From Microbacterium sp. No. 7 (GTDB lineage: Bacteria; Actinomycetota; Actinomycetes; Actinomycetales; Microbacteriaceae), in NCBI RefSeq assembly GCF_001314225.1, contig NZ_CP012697.1, positions 1,984,001 to 2,048,000 of the forward strand: a DNA stretch of 64,000 nucleotides, given 5' to 3'. The position numbers and the translations under genes were made by a program. The notes beneath the pieces are model-generated. The model was not told the origin of the DNA, did no database searches, and was given only the letters and a program-made list of their open reading frames with translations. Below are positions 42,921 to 51,677 of the stretch, one piece after another (the stretch's first letter is position 1; each line of letters opens with the position of its first letter).

Positions 42921-44396
42921 ATGACAACGCAGATCCCCGATCGCCCCCGCAACCTGGCCGAGAAGGTCTGGGACGATCACCTGGTCGTGAAGGGCGAGGA
43001 CGGCCAGCCCGACCTCATCTACATCGACCTGCACCTGGTGCACGAGGTCACCAGCCCCCAGGCCTTCGACGGTCTGCGCGCGGAGGGACGGCCGCTGCGG
43101 CGGCTCGACCTGACGATCGCCACGGAAGACCACAACACCCCGACGCTCGACATCGACAAGCCGATCGCCGACCTCACGAGCCGCACGCAGATCGAGACGC
43201 TGCGCCGCAACGCCGAGGAGTTCGGCGTGCGCCTGCACTCGCTCGGCGACGCCGAGCAGGGCATCGTGCACGTCGTGGGCCCCCAGCTGGGCCTGACGAT
43301 GCCCGGCATCACGGTCGTGTGCGGCGACTCGCACACGAGCACGCACGGCGCGTTCGGCGCGATGGCGTTCGGCATCGGCACGAGCGAGGTCGAGCACGTC
43401 ATGGCGACCCAGACGCTGCCGCTCAAGCCCTTCAAGACCATGGCCATCACCGTCGAGGGCGAGCTGAAGCCGGGCGTGAGCGCGAAGGACATCATCCTCG
43501 CGGTCATCGCCAAGATCGGCACCAACGGCGGCCAGGGCTACGTGCTGGAGTTCCGCGGCAGCGCGATCCGCTCCCTCTCGATGGAGGGCCGGATGACGAT
43601 GTGCAACATGTCGATCGAGGCGGGCGCCCGCGCCGGCATGGTCGCACCCGACGAGACGACCTTCGCCTACGTCAAGGGCCGGCCGCACGCGCCGACCGGC
43701 CAGGACTGGGAGGACGCCGTCGCCTACTGGCGCACGCTGCCCAGCGACGAGGGCGCGGTCTACGACGCCGAGATCTTCCTCGACGCGAACGAGCTGGAGC
43801 CGTTCGTCACGTGGGGCACCAACCCCGGCCAGGGGGTGTCGCTGTCGGCGACGGTGCCCGACCCCGCGTCGTTCGACGACCCGAACGAGCGCGTCGCCGC
43901 CGAGCGCGCGCTCGAGTACATGGACCTCGCCCCCGGCACGCCGATGAAGGACATCCCGGTGGATGCGGTCTTCATGGGCTCGTGCACGAACAGCCGCATC
44001 GAGGACCTGCGCCAGTTCGCCTCGATCGTCAAGGGCCGCACCAAGGCCGAGGGCGTGCGGGTCATGGTCGTGCCCGGCTCGGCGCGCGTGCGCCTGGAGG
44101 CGGAGGCCGAGGGCCTCGACAAGGTCTTCACCGACTTCGGCGCCGAATGGCGCTTCGCCGGATGCTCGATGTGCCTCGGCATGAACCCCGACCAGCTGGC
44201 GCCGGGCGAGCGCTGCGCCTCGACGAGCAACCGCAACTTCGAGGGCCGCCAGGGTAAGGGCGGGCGCACGCACCTGGTGTCGCCGCTCGTCGCCGCCGCG
44301 ACCGCCGTGCTGGGCCGCTTGGCGAGTCCCGCCGATCTCGACGCGGCAGCCGACGCCGCGTACTCGATCAGCGGCATCAACGGGGCGGAGGCCTGA
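42921..44396 (+). CDS. leuC: 3-isopropylmalate dehydratase large subunit
   Basis: A 491-residue subunit of the [4Fe-4S] enzyme that isomerises 2-isopropylmalate to 3-isopropylmalate in leucine synthesis. Cluster-ligand cysteines lie in [12 protein letters not shown] (near residue 353) and [10 protein letters not shown] (near 414 and 417). Other family blocks are [31 protein letters not shown] and [15 protein letters not shown] stands 10 nt before the ATG. It is followed 1 nt later by leuD. Expression is probably controlled by the leader peptide at 42811. Confidence 0.96.
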   Translation: MTTQIPDRPRNLAEKVWDDHLVVKGEDGQPDLIYIDLHLVHEVTSPQAFDGLRAEGRPLRRLDLTIATEDHNTPTLDIDKPIADLTSRTQIETLRRNAEEFGVRLHSLGDAEQGIVHVVGPQLGLTMPGITVVCGDSHTSTHGAFGAMAFGIGTSEVEHVMATQTLPLKPFKTMAITVEGELKPGVSAKDIILAVIAKIGTNGGQGYVLEFRGSAIRSLSMEGRMTMCNMSIEAGARAGMVAPDETTFAYVKGRPHAPTGQDWEDAVAYWRTLPSDEGAVYDAEIFLDANELEPFVTWGTNPGQGVSLSATVPDPASFDDPNERVAAERALEYMDLAPGTPMKDIPVDAVFMGSCTNSRIEDLRQFASIVKGRTKAEGVRVMVVPGSARVRLEAEAEGLDKVFTDFGAEWRFAGCSMCLGMNPDQLAPGERCASTSNRNFEGRQGKGGRTHLVSPLVAAATAVLGRLASPADLDAAADAAYSISGINGAEA

Positions 44397-44397
44397 C

Positions 44398-44994
44398 ATG
44401 GACAAGTTCTCGACGCACACCGGCGTCGCGGCGCCCCTGCGCCGCTCGGCGGTCGACACCGACCAGATCATCCCGGCCGTCTACCTCAAGCGGGTGACGA
44501 AGACCGGGTTCGACGACGCGCTGTTCGCGAACTGGCGGCAGGACCCCGAGTTCGTGCTCAACCAGCCCGTGTACGCGAACGCGTCCGTGCTCGTCGCGGG
44601 CCCCGACTTCGGCACCGGGTCGAGTCGCGAGCACGCCGTGTGGGCGCTGCGCGACTACGGCTTCAAGGCCGTGCTCAGCCCCAAGTTCGCCGACATCTTC
44701 CGCGGCAACTCCGGCAAGCAGGGCCTGCTCACGGGAGTGATCGGCGAGGCCGACCTGGAGCGGCTGTGGGCCGCGATCGAGGCGCAGCCCGGCGTGCAGA
44801 TCACGATCGACCTCGTGGAGCGCACCGCGGTCCTGGGCGACCTCGTCGTGCCGTTCGACATCGACGACTACACGCGCTGGCGGCTGCTCGAAGGCCTCGA
44901 CGACATCGGGCTCACGCTGCGCAACGAGGACCGCATCGCCGAGTTCGAGGCGCGCCGCGAGGCATGGCGTCCTCGTACGCTGCCCATCCGATAG
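44398..44994 (+). CDS. leuD: 3-isopropylmalate dehydratase small subunit
   Basis: A 198-residue swivel-domain subunit that completes the LeuCD enzyme. Characteristic blocks are [40 protein letters not shown] and [15 protein letters not shown]. The length matches the family (about 195-205). It is translated from the same mRNA as leuC (1-nt spacing). Confidence 0.95.
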   Translation: MDKFSTHTGVAAPLRRSAVDTDQIIPAVYLKRVTKTGFDDALFANWRQDPEFVLNQPVYANASVLVAGPDFGTGSSREHAVWALRDYGFKAVLSPKFADIFRGNSGKQGLLTGVIGEADLERLWAAIEAQPGVQITIDLVERTAVLGDLVVPFDIDDYTRWRLLEGLDDIGLTLRNEDRIAEFEARREAWRPRTLPIR

Positions 44995-45002
44995 TGTGCG
45001 AC

Positions 45003-45018
45003 GCGCCCCTCGGGGCGC
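45003..45018 (+). terminator. Possible terminator after leuD
   Basis: GCGCCCCTCGGGGCGC is a perfect 16-nt palindrome (six pairs with a CTCG loop) followed by only TT. It lies 9 nt after the leuD stop, in the 66-bp gap before murA. The weak U-tract makes termination uncertain. Confidence 0.45.
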
Positions 45019-45060
45019 TTCGGCCGCAGCATCCGTCAACCAGCAAGCGAGATCCTCCGA

Positions 45061-46425
45061 ATGAACACACTTCCCAGCGTCGAGACGGCACCGAACAACG
45101 GTGACGTCCACGGCGGGACCACGCTCGTCATCCGCGGCGGACGACCCCTCGCGGGGCGCGTCGAGGTGAAGGGCGCGAAGAACCTCGCGACCAAGGCGAT
45201 GGTCGCATCGCTGCTGGGCGGGAGCGCGAGCGTGCTGCGCGACGTGCCCGACATCAGCGACGTGCGCGTCGTGCGCAGCCTGCTCGAGGCGCACGGCGTG
45301 CACGTCGACGACGTCGAGGAGGGCGTGCTGCGGCTCGACCCGAGCGACGCCGTCTCGGCCGAGATGGACGAGATCGACGCGCACGCCGGCTCGTCGCGCA
45401 TCCCGATCCTGTTCTGCGGGCCGCTCCTGCACCTGCTCGGCCATGCGTTCATCCCCGACCTCGGCGGATGCCGCATCGGCGACCGTCCCATCGACTTCCA
45501 CCTCGACGCGCTCCGCGCCTTCGGCGCCGTCGTCGAGAAGCTGCCGAGCGGCATCCGCCTGTCGGCGCCCCAGGGGCTGCACGGCGCGAACATCTCGCTG
45601 CCGTATCCGAGCGTCGGGGCCACCGAGCAGGTGCTGCTCACCGCCGTGCGCGCGAAGGGGACGACGGAGCTGCGCGGAGCGGCGATCGAGCCCGAGATCA
45701 TGGATCTCATCGGCGTGCTGCAGAAGATGGGCGCGATCATCTCCTACGAGCCGAACCGCGTCATCTTCATCGAGGGCGTCGACGAGCTCGCCGGATACGA
45801 CCACCGCTGCATCTTCGACCGCAACGAGGCCGCCTCGTGGGCGTGCGCGGCGCTCGCGACCGACGGCGACATCTTCGTCGGCGGTGCGAAGCAGCAGGAG
45901 ATGCTGACCTTCCTCAACGTCTTCCGCAAGGTCGGCGGCACGTTCGACATCGCGGAGGACGGCATCCGCTTCCGCCGCGGCGCCGAGCTGAAGCCGGTCA
46001 TGGTCGAGACCGACGTGCACCCCGGTTTCATGACCGACTGGCAGCAGCCGCTCATCGTCGCCCTCACGCAGGCGGCCGGCACGTCGATCGTGCACGAGAC
46101 CGTGTACGAGAACCGGCTCGGCTTCACCGAGGCGCTCAACCAGATGGGCGCCGACATCGTCATCCACCCCCAGGGGCTCGACAGCCCCGACCGGCGCGTC
46201 GCGCGGCGTGCGCTCGAGCAGGCCGCGGTCATCAACGGCCCGACCCCGCTGCACGGGGCGGACGTCGTCGTTCCCGACCTGCGTGGCGGGTACAGCTACG
46301 TGATCGCCGCCCTCGCCGCGAAGGGCGAGTCACACGTGAGCAACGTCGGCATCATCCGCCGCGGCTACGAGAAGCTGTTCGAGAAGCTCGCCGCGCTCGG
46401 CGCCGACTTCGACGTCGTGGAGTGA
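45061..46425 (+). CDS. murA: UDP-N-acetylglucosamine 1-carboxyvinyltransferase
   Basis: A 454-residue EPSP-synthase-fold enzyme that transfers enolpyruvate from phosphoenolpyruvate to UDP-GlcNAc, the first committed step to peptidoglycan. Visible are VKGAKNLATKAM (the GAKN substrate loop), the fosfomycin-target Cys in LGGCRIGDRPIDFH, and GFMTDWQQP. About 20 extra residues precede the enzyme core (MNTLPSVETAPNN). Its stop overlaps the acyltransferase start as GTGA. Confidence 0.93.
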   Translation: MNTLPSVETAPNNGDVHGGTTLVIRGGRPLAGRVEVKGAKNLATKAMVASLLGGSASVLRDVPDISDVRVVRSLLEAHGVHVDDVEEGVLRLDPSDAVSAEMDEIDAHAGSSRIPILFCGPLLHLLGHAFIPDLGGCRIGDRPIDFHLDALRAFGAVVEKLPSGIRLSAPQGLHGANISLPYPSVGATEQVLLTAVRAKGTTELRGAAIEPEIMDLIGVLQKMGAIISYEPNRVIFIEGVDELAGYDHRCIFDRNEAASWACAALATDGDIFVGGAKQQEMLTFLNVFRKVGGTFDIAEDGIRFRRGAELKPVMVETDVHPGFMTDWQQPLIVALTQAAGTSIVHETVYENRLGFTEALNQMGADIVIHPQGLDSPDRRVARRALEQAAVINGPTPLHGADVVVPDLRGGYSYVIAALAAKGESHVSNVGIIRRGYEKLFEKLAALGADFDVVE

Positions 46426-47177
46426 CCGCCGTGGTGACGCGGCGAGGAGGCCCCGAGAAGTCGCGGCCCAGCGCGTTCTGGCCGCTGGCCGTGATCGTCA
46501 TCCCGCTGACGGGCCTGCTCGCGAAGATCGAGATCGAGGGCGGCGAGCACCTGCCCGCCGAGGGCCCCTACGTGCTCGCCCCCAACCACTACAGCGAGCT
46601 GGACCCCATCATCATCGCCGTCGCGACGTGGCGGCTCGGCCGCGCGCCGCGGTTCATGGCCAAGGAGAGCCTGTTCCGCGTGCCGGTGCTGGGCTGGGTG
46701 CTGCGGGCGACCGGCATGGTCCCGGTCGCGCGGGCGTCGTCGGCGTCGTCGGCGAAGCAGACGATCGCGCAGGCCGAGGAGCTCGTGCGCCTCGGGCGCG
46801 GCGTCATCGTCTACCCCGAGGGCTCGCTCACGCGCGATCCCGACCTGTGGCCCATGCGCGGCAAGACCGGCGCCGTGCGCCTGGCGCTCGCGGGATCGAT
46901 CCCGGTCATCCCCGTGGCGACGTGGGGCGTGCAGCAGATCCTGCCGCGCTACGGCAAGCTGCGCCTGTGGCCGCTGCGCCGCCGCGTGCGCGTGCTGCTC
47001 GGCCCGCCCACCGACCTCTCGGCGTTCGCCGGCACCGCGCAGTCGGCGGCCGCGACCGACGCCGTGATGGCCGACATCTCCGGCCTGCTTGGACGCCTGC
47101 GCGACGCGGAGCCGCCGGCCCAGCGATGGAACCCATCGGACCACGGGCAGAAGGAGACGGGACGCCTTGAGTCCTAG
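46422..47177 (+). CDS. 1-acylglycerol-3-phosphate acyltransferase-like protein (PlsC family)
   Basis: A 251-residue acyltransferase with one N-terminal hydrophobic segment (FWPLAVIVIPLTGLLAKI) and the catalytic NHYSELDP, which corresponds to the HX4D motif, followed by MAKESLF and VYPEGSLTRDPD. It would acylate lysophosphatidate at the membrane. GTG 46422 overlaps the murA stop; GTGs at 46431 and 46434 are alternatives. The order murA-plsC-gpsA-ddl joins envelope and phospholipid precursors. Confidence 0.88.
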   Translation: MTAVVTRRGGPEKSRPSAFWPLAVIVIPLTGLLAKIEIEGGEHLPAEGPYVLAPNHYSELDPIIIAVATWRLGRAPRFMAKESLFRVPVLGWVLRATGMVPVARASSASSAKQTIAQAEELVRLGRGVIVYPEGSLTRDPDLWPMRGKTGAVRLALAGSIPVIPVATWGVQQILPRYGKLRLWPLRRRVRVLLGPPTDLSAFAGTAQSAAATDAVMADISGLLGRLRDAEPPAQRWNPSDHGQKETGRLES

Positions 47178-48294
47178 GGGAAGCGACGGAGCCAAGGTCG
47201 CGGTGATCGGCGCCGGCAGCTGGGGCACGACGTTCGGCAAGGTGCTCGCCGACGGCGGCGCCCGCGTCGTCATGTGGGCGCGCCGTCCCGAGCTGGCGCA
47301 CGAGATCCGCGAGGCGCACCGCAACACGCAGTATCTGCCGGGCATCAACCTGCCCAAGCGCATGACCGCGACGCCGCACCTGTCCGAGGCGCTCGACGGC
47401 GCGACGCAGATCTACATCGCGGTGTCGAGCCAGGCGCTGCGGCAGAACCTCAAGGGCGTCCGCCCGCTCGTCGCGAAGAGCGAGGTGCCGATCATCTCCC
47501 TGATGAAGGGCGTCGAGCGGCGCACGGGGCTGCGGATGAGCCAGGTGCTCGAGCAGGAGCTGCACTGCGACCCCGACCGCATCGCGGTCGCATCGGGGCC
47601 GAACCTCGCCCTGGAGATCGCGCGCGAGCAGCCGACCGCCGCGGTCATCGCCTCGACGAGCCCGCAGACGGCCGAGGCCGTCGCGCTGCGGGCCCGCAAC
47701 GCGTACTTCCGGTCGTTCGTCAACAACGACGTCATCGGCACCGAGTTCGGCGGCGTGCTGAAGAATCTCATCGCCGTCGCGATCGGCATCGTCGACGGCG
47801 TCGGCTATGGCGAGAACACCAAGGCGTCCATCATCACCCGCGGTCTCGTCGAGATGACCGACTTCGCCGTCGCGCAGGGCGCCCAGCCCGAGACGCTGCA
47901 GGGCCTCGCGGGGCTCGGCGACCTCATCGCGACGTGCCAGTCGCCGCTGAGCCGCAACAACACGGCGGGCCGCCTGCTGGGGCAGGGGCTGAGCCTCCCC
48001 GACGTGATCAAGCAGATGGACCAGACCGCCGAGGGGCTGGCATCCGTCGCGCCCGTGCTGCAGCTCGCCCGCGAGGCGGGCGTGCAGATGCCCATCGTCG
48101 AGCAGGTCAAGATGGTGCTCGACGGCGCAATGAACCCTCGTGACATCGCACCTCACCTGACGACCGACGACGACAAGCCGAAGGGCGAGAGGACTCAGAA
48201 TGACCAGACCGGCGGTGGTGCTGCTCTTTGGCGGACGCTCCAGCGAGCACTCGATCAGCTCCGCAACAGCGGGGGGAGTGCTGCGGGCCATTGA
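47167..48294 (+). CDS. gpsA: Glycerol-3-phosphate dehydrogenase [NAD(P)+]
   Basis: A 375-residue enzyme reducing dihydroxyacetone phosphate to glycerol 3-phosphate for phospholipids. It has the Rossmann motif VAVIGAGSWGTTFGKVLA, SLMKGVE, ASGPNLALEIA, EFGGVLKNLIAVAIG with the catalytic Lys, and GLAGLGDLIATC. The probable start is TTG 47167, which follows AAGGAG and overlaps the acyltransferase by 11 bp. The C-terminus runs about 35 residues past the usual family end (about 335-340 residues) and its last 95 nt lie inside ddl, in another frame. Confidence 0.9.
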   Translation: MSPRGSDGAKVAVIGAGSWGTTFGKVLADGGARVVMWARRPELAHEIREAHRNTQYLPGINLPKRMTATPHLSEALDGATQIYIAVSSQALRQNLKGVRPLVAKSEVPIISLMKGVERRTGLRMSQVLEQELHCDPDRIAVASGPNLALEIAREQPTAAVIASTSPQTAEAVALRARNAYFRSFVNNDVIGTEFGGVLKNLIAVAIGIVDGVGYGENTKASIITRGLVEMTDFAVAQGAQPETLQGLAGLGDLIATCQSPLSRNNTAGRLLGQGLSLPDVIKQMDQTAEGLASVAPVLQLAREAGVQMPIVEQVKMVLDGAMNPRDIAPHLTTDDDKPKGERTQNDQTGGGAALWRTLQRALDQLRNSGGSAAGH

Positions 48295-49279
48295 CCGCGA
48301 TCGCTTCCGCGTGATCCCCGTCGGCATCACGCGGGACGGCGCCTTCGTGCTGGAGGACGACGATCCGGCGAAGTTCTCCCTCGATCCGCAGCGCCTGCCC
48401 GAGGTCGTCGACAACGGCACGCGCGTGCTGTGGCCGGAGAGCGCGACGACCCGTGAGCTGCGCGTGCGCCGGGCCGACGGCTCGATCGAGTCGCTGGGCG
48501 ACGTCGACGTGGTGTTCCCGATCCTGCACGGCCGGTTCGGCGAGGACGGCACGATCCAGGGCTTCCTGGAGCTCCTCGACATCCCCTACGCCGGTGCGGG
48601 GCTGCTGATGTCGGCGATCGCGATGGACAAGCACACGACCAAGAACGTGCTGAAGGCGGCCGACGTGCCCGTCGTGCCGTGGGTGACCGTCACGCGTGCC
48701 GATCTCGGCGCCGATCCCGAGCTGTGGCAGCGACGTCTGCGCTCGCTCGACCTGCCGGTGTTCGTGAAGCCGGCGCGCGCCGGGTCGAGCGTGGGCGTCT
48801 CGAAGGTCGCCGACTGGAACGATCTCGACGCGGCGCTCGACATCGCCTTCGCCGAGGATGCCACGGTGCTCGTCGAGCAGGGCGTCACGGCCCGCGAGCT
48901 GGAGTGCGGCGTGCTGCCCGCGCGCGACGGCGGGCGCCCGCGCGTGAGCCTCGCCGGCGAGATCGTCGTGACGGGACGCGAGTTCTACGACTTCGAGGCG
49001 AAGTACCTGGGCGTGCCCGGCGTGGAGCTGGTCTGCCCCGTGCCGCTGCGCGACGGCGAGCTCACCGAGATGCAGCGCATCGCCGCCCGCGCCTTCGAGG
49101 CCGTGGGCGGGCAGGGGCTCGCCCGCGTCGACTTCTTCTACACGGGCACGGAGTTCTACGTCAACGAGATCAACACGATGCCCGGCTTCACGCCGATCTC
49201 GATGTTCCCGAAGTGCTGGATCGCGTCGGGCATGACGTACGAAGAGCTCGTGACGGAGCTCATCGAGGCCGCCCTCTGA
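48200..49279 (+). CDS. ddl: D-alanine--D-alanine ligase
   Basis: A 359-residue ATP-grasp ligase that makes D-Ala-D-Ala for peptidoglycan. Motifs are VVLLFGGRSSEHSIS at the start, FPILHGRFGEDGTIQG, AMDKHTTKNVL, FVKPARAGSSVGVSKV, and the metal-binding FYVNEINTMPGFTPISM. ATG 48200 follows GAGAGG and begins exactly at the family N-terminus, so the 95-bp overlap with gpsA appears real. It is followed by a repeat-rich gap and the usual DUF3515-thiL pair. Confidence 0.95.
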   Translation: MTRPAVVLLFGGRSSEHSISSATAGGVLRAIDRDRFRVIPVGITRDGAFVLEDDDPAKFSLDPQRLPEVVDNGTRVLWPESATTRELRVRRADGSIESLGDVDVVFPILHGRFGEDGTIQGFLELLDIPYAGAGLLMSAIAMDKHTTKNVLKAADVPVVPWVTVTRADLGADPELWQRRLRSLDLPVFVKPARAGSSVGVSKVADWNDLDAALDIAFAEDATVLVEQGVTARELECGVLPARDGGRPRVSLAGEIVVTGREFYDFEAKYLGVPGVELVCPVPLRDGELTEMQRIAARAFEAVGGQGLARVDFFYTGTEFYVNEINTMPGFTPISMFPKCWIASGMTYEELVTELIEAAL

Positions 49280-49311
49280 GCCCTCCCCACGAACGACGAT
49301 CCCCCCACCCC

Positions 49312-49418
49312 CCTCGCGAGGGTGCCAGCTATCTCGGCGAGGGTGCCAGTTGTCTCGGCGAGGGTGCTCTCGCCGCACGGCTGGAAGCACCCTCGCGACA
49401 ATAACTGGCACCCTCGTG
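49312..49418. repeat. 21-bp repeat in direct and inverted copies
   Basis: Units of the form CTCGGCGAGGGTGCCAGTTGT occur twice to three times in direct order (49312-49367), followed by inverted units containing GCACCCTCGCGACA and ACTGGCACCCTCGTG (49387-49418). The transcript would fold into a long hairpin. It occupies most of the 184-bp gap between the convergent ddl and DUF3515 genes and could serve as a terminator for both. Confidence 0.85.
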
Positions 49419-49463
49419 GGCAGGGGGGTGCTCGCCCGGGGGGAGGGAGAGAGAGGAGAGCTC

Positions 49464-49937
49464 TCAGGTGGAGGGGCGCTCGCTGCATGAGCGGTCGGTG
49501 CGGGGGAGCAGCAGCACGGCCGATGCGAGCGCGTCCAGCGCGGTGCGGCCGGGAACGAGCTCGCCGTCGAGATACACCTCGACGGCGGGCGAGGTGCCGT
49601 ACGTCGTGAACCGGTAGTTCGGCGCCTCCGAGTCGTCGACGATCCAGTCCGTGCCGCCGACGGTCTCGCACGGCAGCGCCGAGGGGCCCGGCTCGGGGAC
49701 GCCGCAGCGCAGCAGCACCGTCGTCGCGGGCGCGCCCCACGCCCCGGTCGCCTGGGCGTCGGTCCACCGGCGCTCCTGTCCCGCGACGGTGTCGGGCAGG
49801 CGCACCGTGACGGCGGCGCAGTCGGGGTCGTTCGCGTCGGCGGCGGGCGTCATCGCGACGGTTCCCGCACAGCCCGTGAGCCCTCCGGCCAGCACGAGCG
49901 CGCACAGCGAGACGACGGCGAGGCGGGGTCGGGGCAC
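49464..49937 (-). CDS. DUF3515 family lipoprotein
   Basis: A 157-residue secreted protein with a signal peptide and lipobox GGLTGC, so it is predicted to be membrane-anchored outside. The mature domain (DPDCAAVTVRLPDTVAG, WGAPATTVLLRCGVPEP, and SPAVEVYLDG) matches DUF3515, a family commonly found between ddl and thiL in actinobacteria. Its function is unknown. It is on the opposite strand to both neighbours. Confidence 0.85.
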   Translation of the reverse strand: MPRPRLAVVSLCALVLAGGLTGCAGTVAMTPAADANDPDCAAVTVRLPDTVAGQERRWTDAQATGAWGAPATTVLLRCGVPEPGPSALPCETVGGTDWIVDDSEAPNYRFTTYGTSPAVEVYLDGELVPGRTALDALASAVLLLPRTDRSCSERPST

Positions 49938-49959
49938 GGTTCAAGGCTACCGTGGACGT

Positions 49960-50940
49960 GTGGGCACAGAACGCGAGCAGACCGTCGGCAGCCTGAGCGA
50001 GGGGGCGATCCTGCGTCGCATCCTCGCGGTGCTCGGGCCGTCGGACGCCGAGGTCGGGCCGGGCGACGACGCCGCGGTGCTCGCGGCCCCGGGCGGGCGG
50101 ATCGTCGTCACGACCGACACCCTCGTGCACGGTCCCGACTTCCGGCTCGCGTGGTCGAGCGGCGTCGACCTCGGGTTCAAGTCGGCGGCCGTCAACCTCG
50201 CCGACGTCGCCGCGATGGGAGCGCGTCCCATCGCGCTCGTGGTCGCGCTCGCCCTGCCCCCCGAGACCACGATCGGCTTCGTCGAAGACCTCGCCCGCGG
50301 ACTCCGCGACGCGTGCCGGCTGCTGGCGCCGGGGTGCGCCGTCGAGGGGGGCGATCTCACGGTGTCCGACACGCTCACGATCGCGGTCACGGCCCTCGGC
50401 GTGCTCGACGGCGTCGAGCCCGTGCTGCGGTCGGGCGCCCGGCCCGGCGACGTGGTCGCCGTCGCGGGCGAGCTCGGCGCGGCGAGCCGCGGCCTGCGCG
50501 TGCTGTTCGACCTCTTCCGGGATGCCGCGGGCGAGCCCGTGCCGGTGCGACGCGACGAGCTGTCGCCGGCGCAGCGGCGCGACCTCGACGTGCAGCTGCG
50601 GCCGCATCCGCCGGTCGCGCTCGGCCCGATCGCCGCGGCGGCGGGAGCGACGGCGCTCATGGACGTCTCCGACGGCCTGCTGCTCGACGCGACGCGTCTG
50701 GCCGAGGCGTCGGGCGTCACGGTCGACCTCCCGCCCGGCCTCGACGACGACGCCCTGCACGGCGGCGAGGACCACGCGCTCCTGGCCTGCTTCCCCTCCG
50801 ACGTCGCCCTGCCCGACGGCTTCCGCCCCCTCGGGAGCGTGCACCCCCTGACGGATGCCGCCGTCACGATCGGCGGCCTCCCGGCCACGGGGCGCACCGG
50901 CTGGGACCCCTATCGCGACTGGGACGCCCACCGCGGCTGA
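49960..50940 (+). CDS. thiL: Thiamine-monophosphate kinase
   Basis: A 326-residue enzyme that phosphorylates thiamine monophosphate to the diphosphate. Family blocks are EVGPGDDAAVL, VTTDTLVHGPDFRLAW, KSAAVNLADVAAMGARP, GGDLTVSDTL and MDVSDGLLLDATRLA, with Asp-rich Mg2+ sites. The GTG at 49960 lies 6 nt behind TACCGT (49948-49953), consistent with a leaderless mRNA. I see no TPP riboswitch in the 22-bp gap. Confidence 0.93.
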   Translation: MGTEREQTVGSLSEGAILRRILAVLGPSDAEVGPGDDAAVLAAPGGRIVVTTDTLVHGPDFRLAWSSGVDLGFKSAAVNLADVAAMGARPIALVVALALPPETTIGFVEDLARGLRDACRLLAPGCAVEGGDLTVSDTLTIAVTALGVLDGVEPVLRSGARPGDVVAVAGELGAASRGLRVLFDLFRDAAGEPVPVRRDELSPAQRRDLDVQLRPHPPVALGPIAAAAGATALMDVSDGLLLDATRLAEASGVTVDLPPGLDDDALHGGEDHALLACFPSDVALPDGFRPLGSVHPLTDAAVTIGGLPATGRTGWDPYRDWDAHRG

Positions 50941-51018
50941 ACGCCTCGTCGCCGCCTTCCACCGGCATCCCCGCCTCACGATCGGGGCGTGGGGGGTGCC
51001 GGGCGGAGGATGTCGCGG

Positions 51019-51585
51019 TCAGGGGGCGGTGGCGGGCGCGAGCCACCAGAGCGTCGTGTCGCCGTAGCGCTTCGAGCGCTCGACGACGAGACCGTCGGGC
51101 AGCGCGGGCTCCGGCGAGCGCGTGGCGCGCTCCACGACGACGAGGGCGTCGGGGGACAGCCGCGGCACGAGCAGCTCGAGCGTGCCGCGCAGCTCGTCGC
51201 CCGCGAGGTCGTACGGCGGGTCCGCGAACACCAGCGACCACGTGCCGGCGACGGCGCGCAGGAAGGCCTCGGCGCTCTGACGGTGCACGCGCACCCGTGC
51301 GTCGGGCACCGCCCGGCTCACGGCGCGCACGTTGCGCTCGGCCACCGCGGCCGCGCGCGGCGCCTTCTCGACGAGATCGGCGGCCGCGGCGCCGCGGCTG
51401 ACGGCCTCGAGCCCGAGGGCGCCCGACCCCGCGTAGAGGTCGAGCACCGCGGCATCCGCGATCGCGTCGGCGGACTCGAGGGCGGCGAACAGCGACTCGC
51501 GCACGCGGTCGCTCGTCGGACGCGTGCCGGCGTCGGGCACCGCCAGCGGCAGCGATCCGGCCAGGCCCGCGATGATCCTCGTCAC
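51019..51585 (-). CDS. rsmD: 16S rRNA (guanine(966)-N2)-methyltransferase
   Basis: A 188-residue SAM-dependent enzyme. RPTSDRVRESLFAAL is the RsmD N-terminal signature, LDLYAGSGALGLEAVSRGA binds SAM, and VFADPPYDL is the catalytic DPPY motif. It would methylate G966 of 16S rRNA. It is divergent from recG and convergent with thiL; in many actinobacteria rsmD and recG/coaD lie together. Confidence 0.92.
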   Translation of the reverse strand: MTRIIAGLAGSLPLAVPDAGTRPTSDRVRESLFAALESADAIADAAVLDLYAGSGALGLEAVSRGAAAADLVEKAPRAAAVAERNVRAVSRAVPDARVRVHRQSAEAFLRAVAGTWSLVFADPPYDLAGDELRGTLELLVPRLSPDALVVVERATRSPEPALPDGLVVERSKRYGDTTLWWLAPATAP

Positions 51586-51677
51586 CGCTTCACGATATCG
51601 CCCGCCTCGCTCGTCGACGCCCGCCGTGCACGTCGCCGCGCGGCGGGCATGTCGGCGACCGTGCCTAGACTGCTGGC

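Noticed and set aside
48200..48294. gpsA frameshift or pseudogene
   Set aside because: All GpsA motifs are intact. Only the non-conserved tail extends into ddl.
49312..49418. CRISPR or integron attC array
   Set aside because: Units are about 21 bp with no unique spacers, and no integrase or cas genes are present.
49938..49959. TPP riboswitch before thiL
   Set aside because: The gap is only 22 bp, too short for a TPP aptamer.
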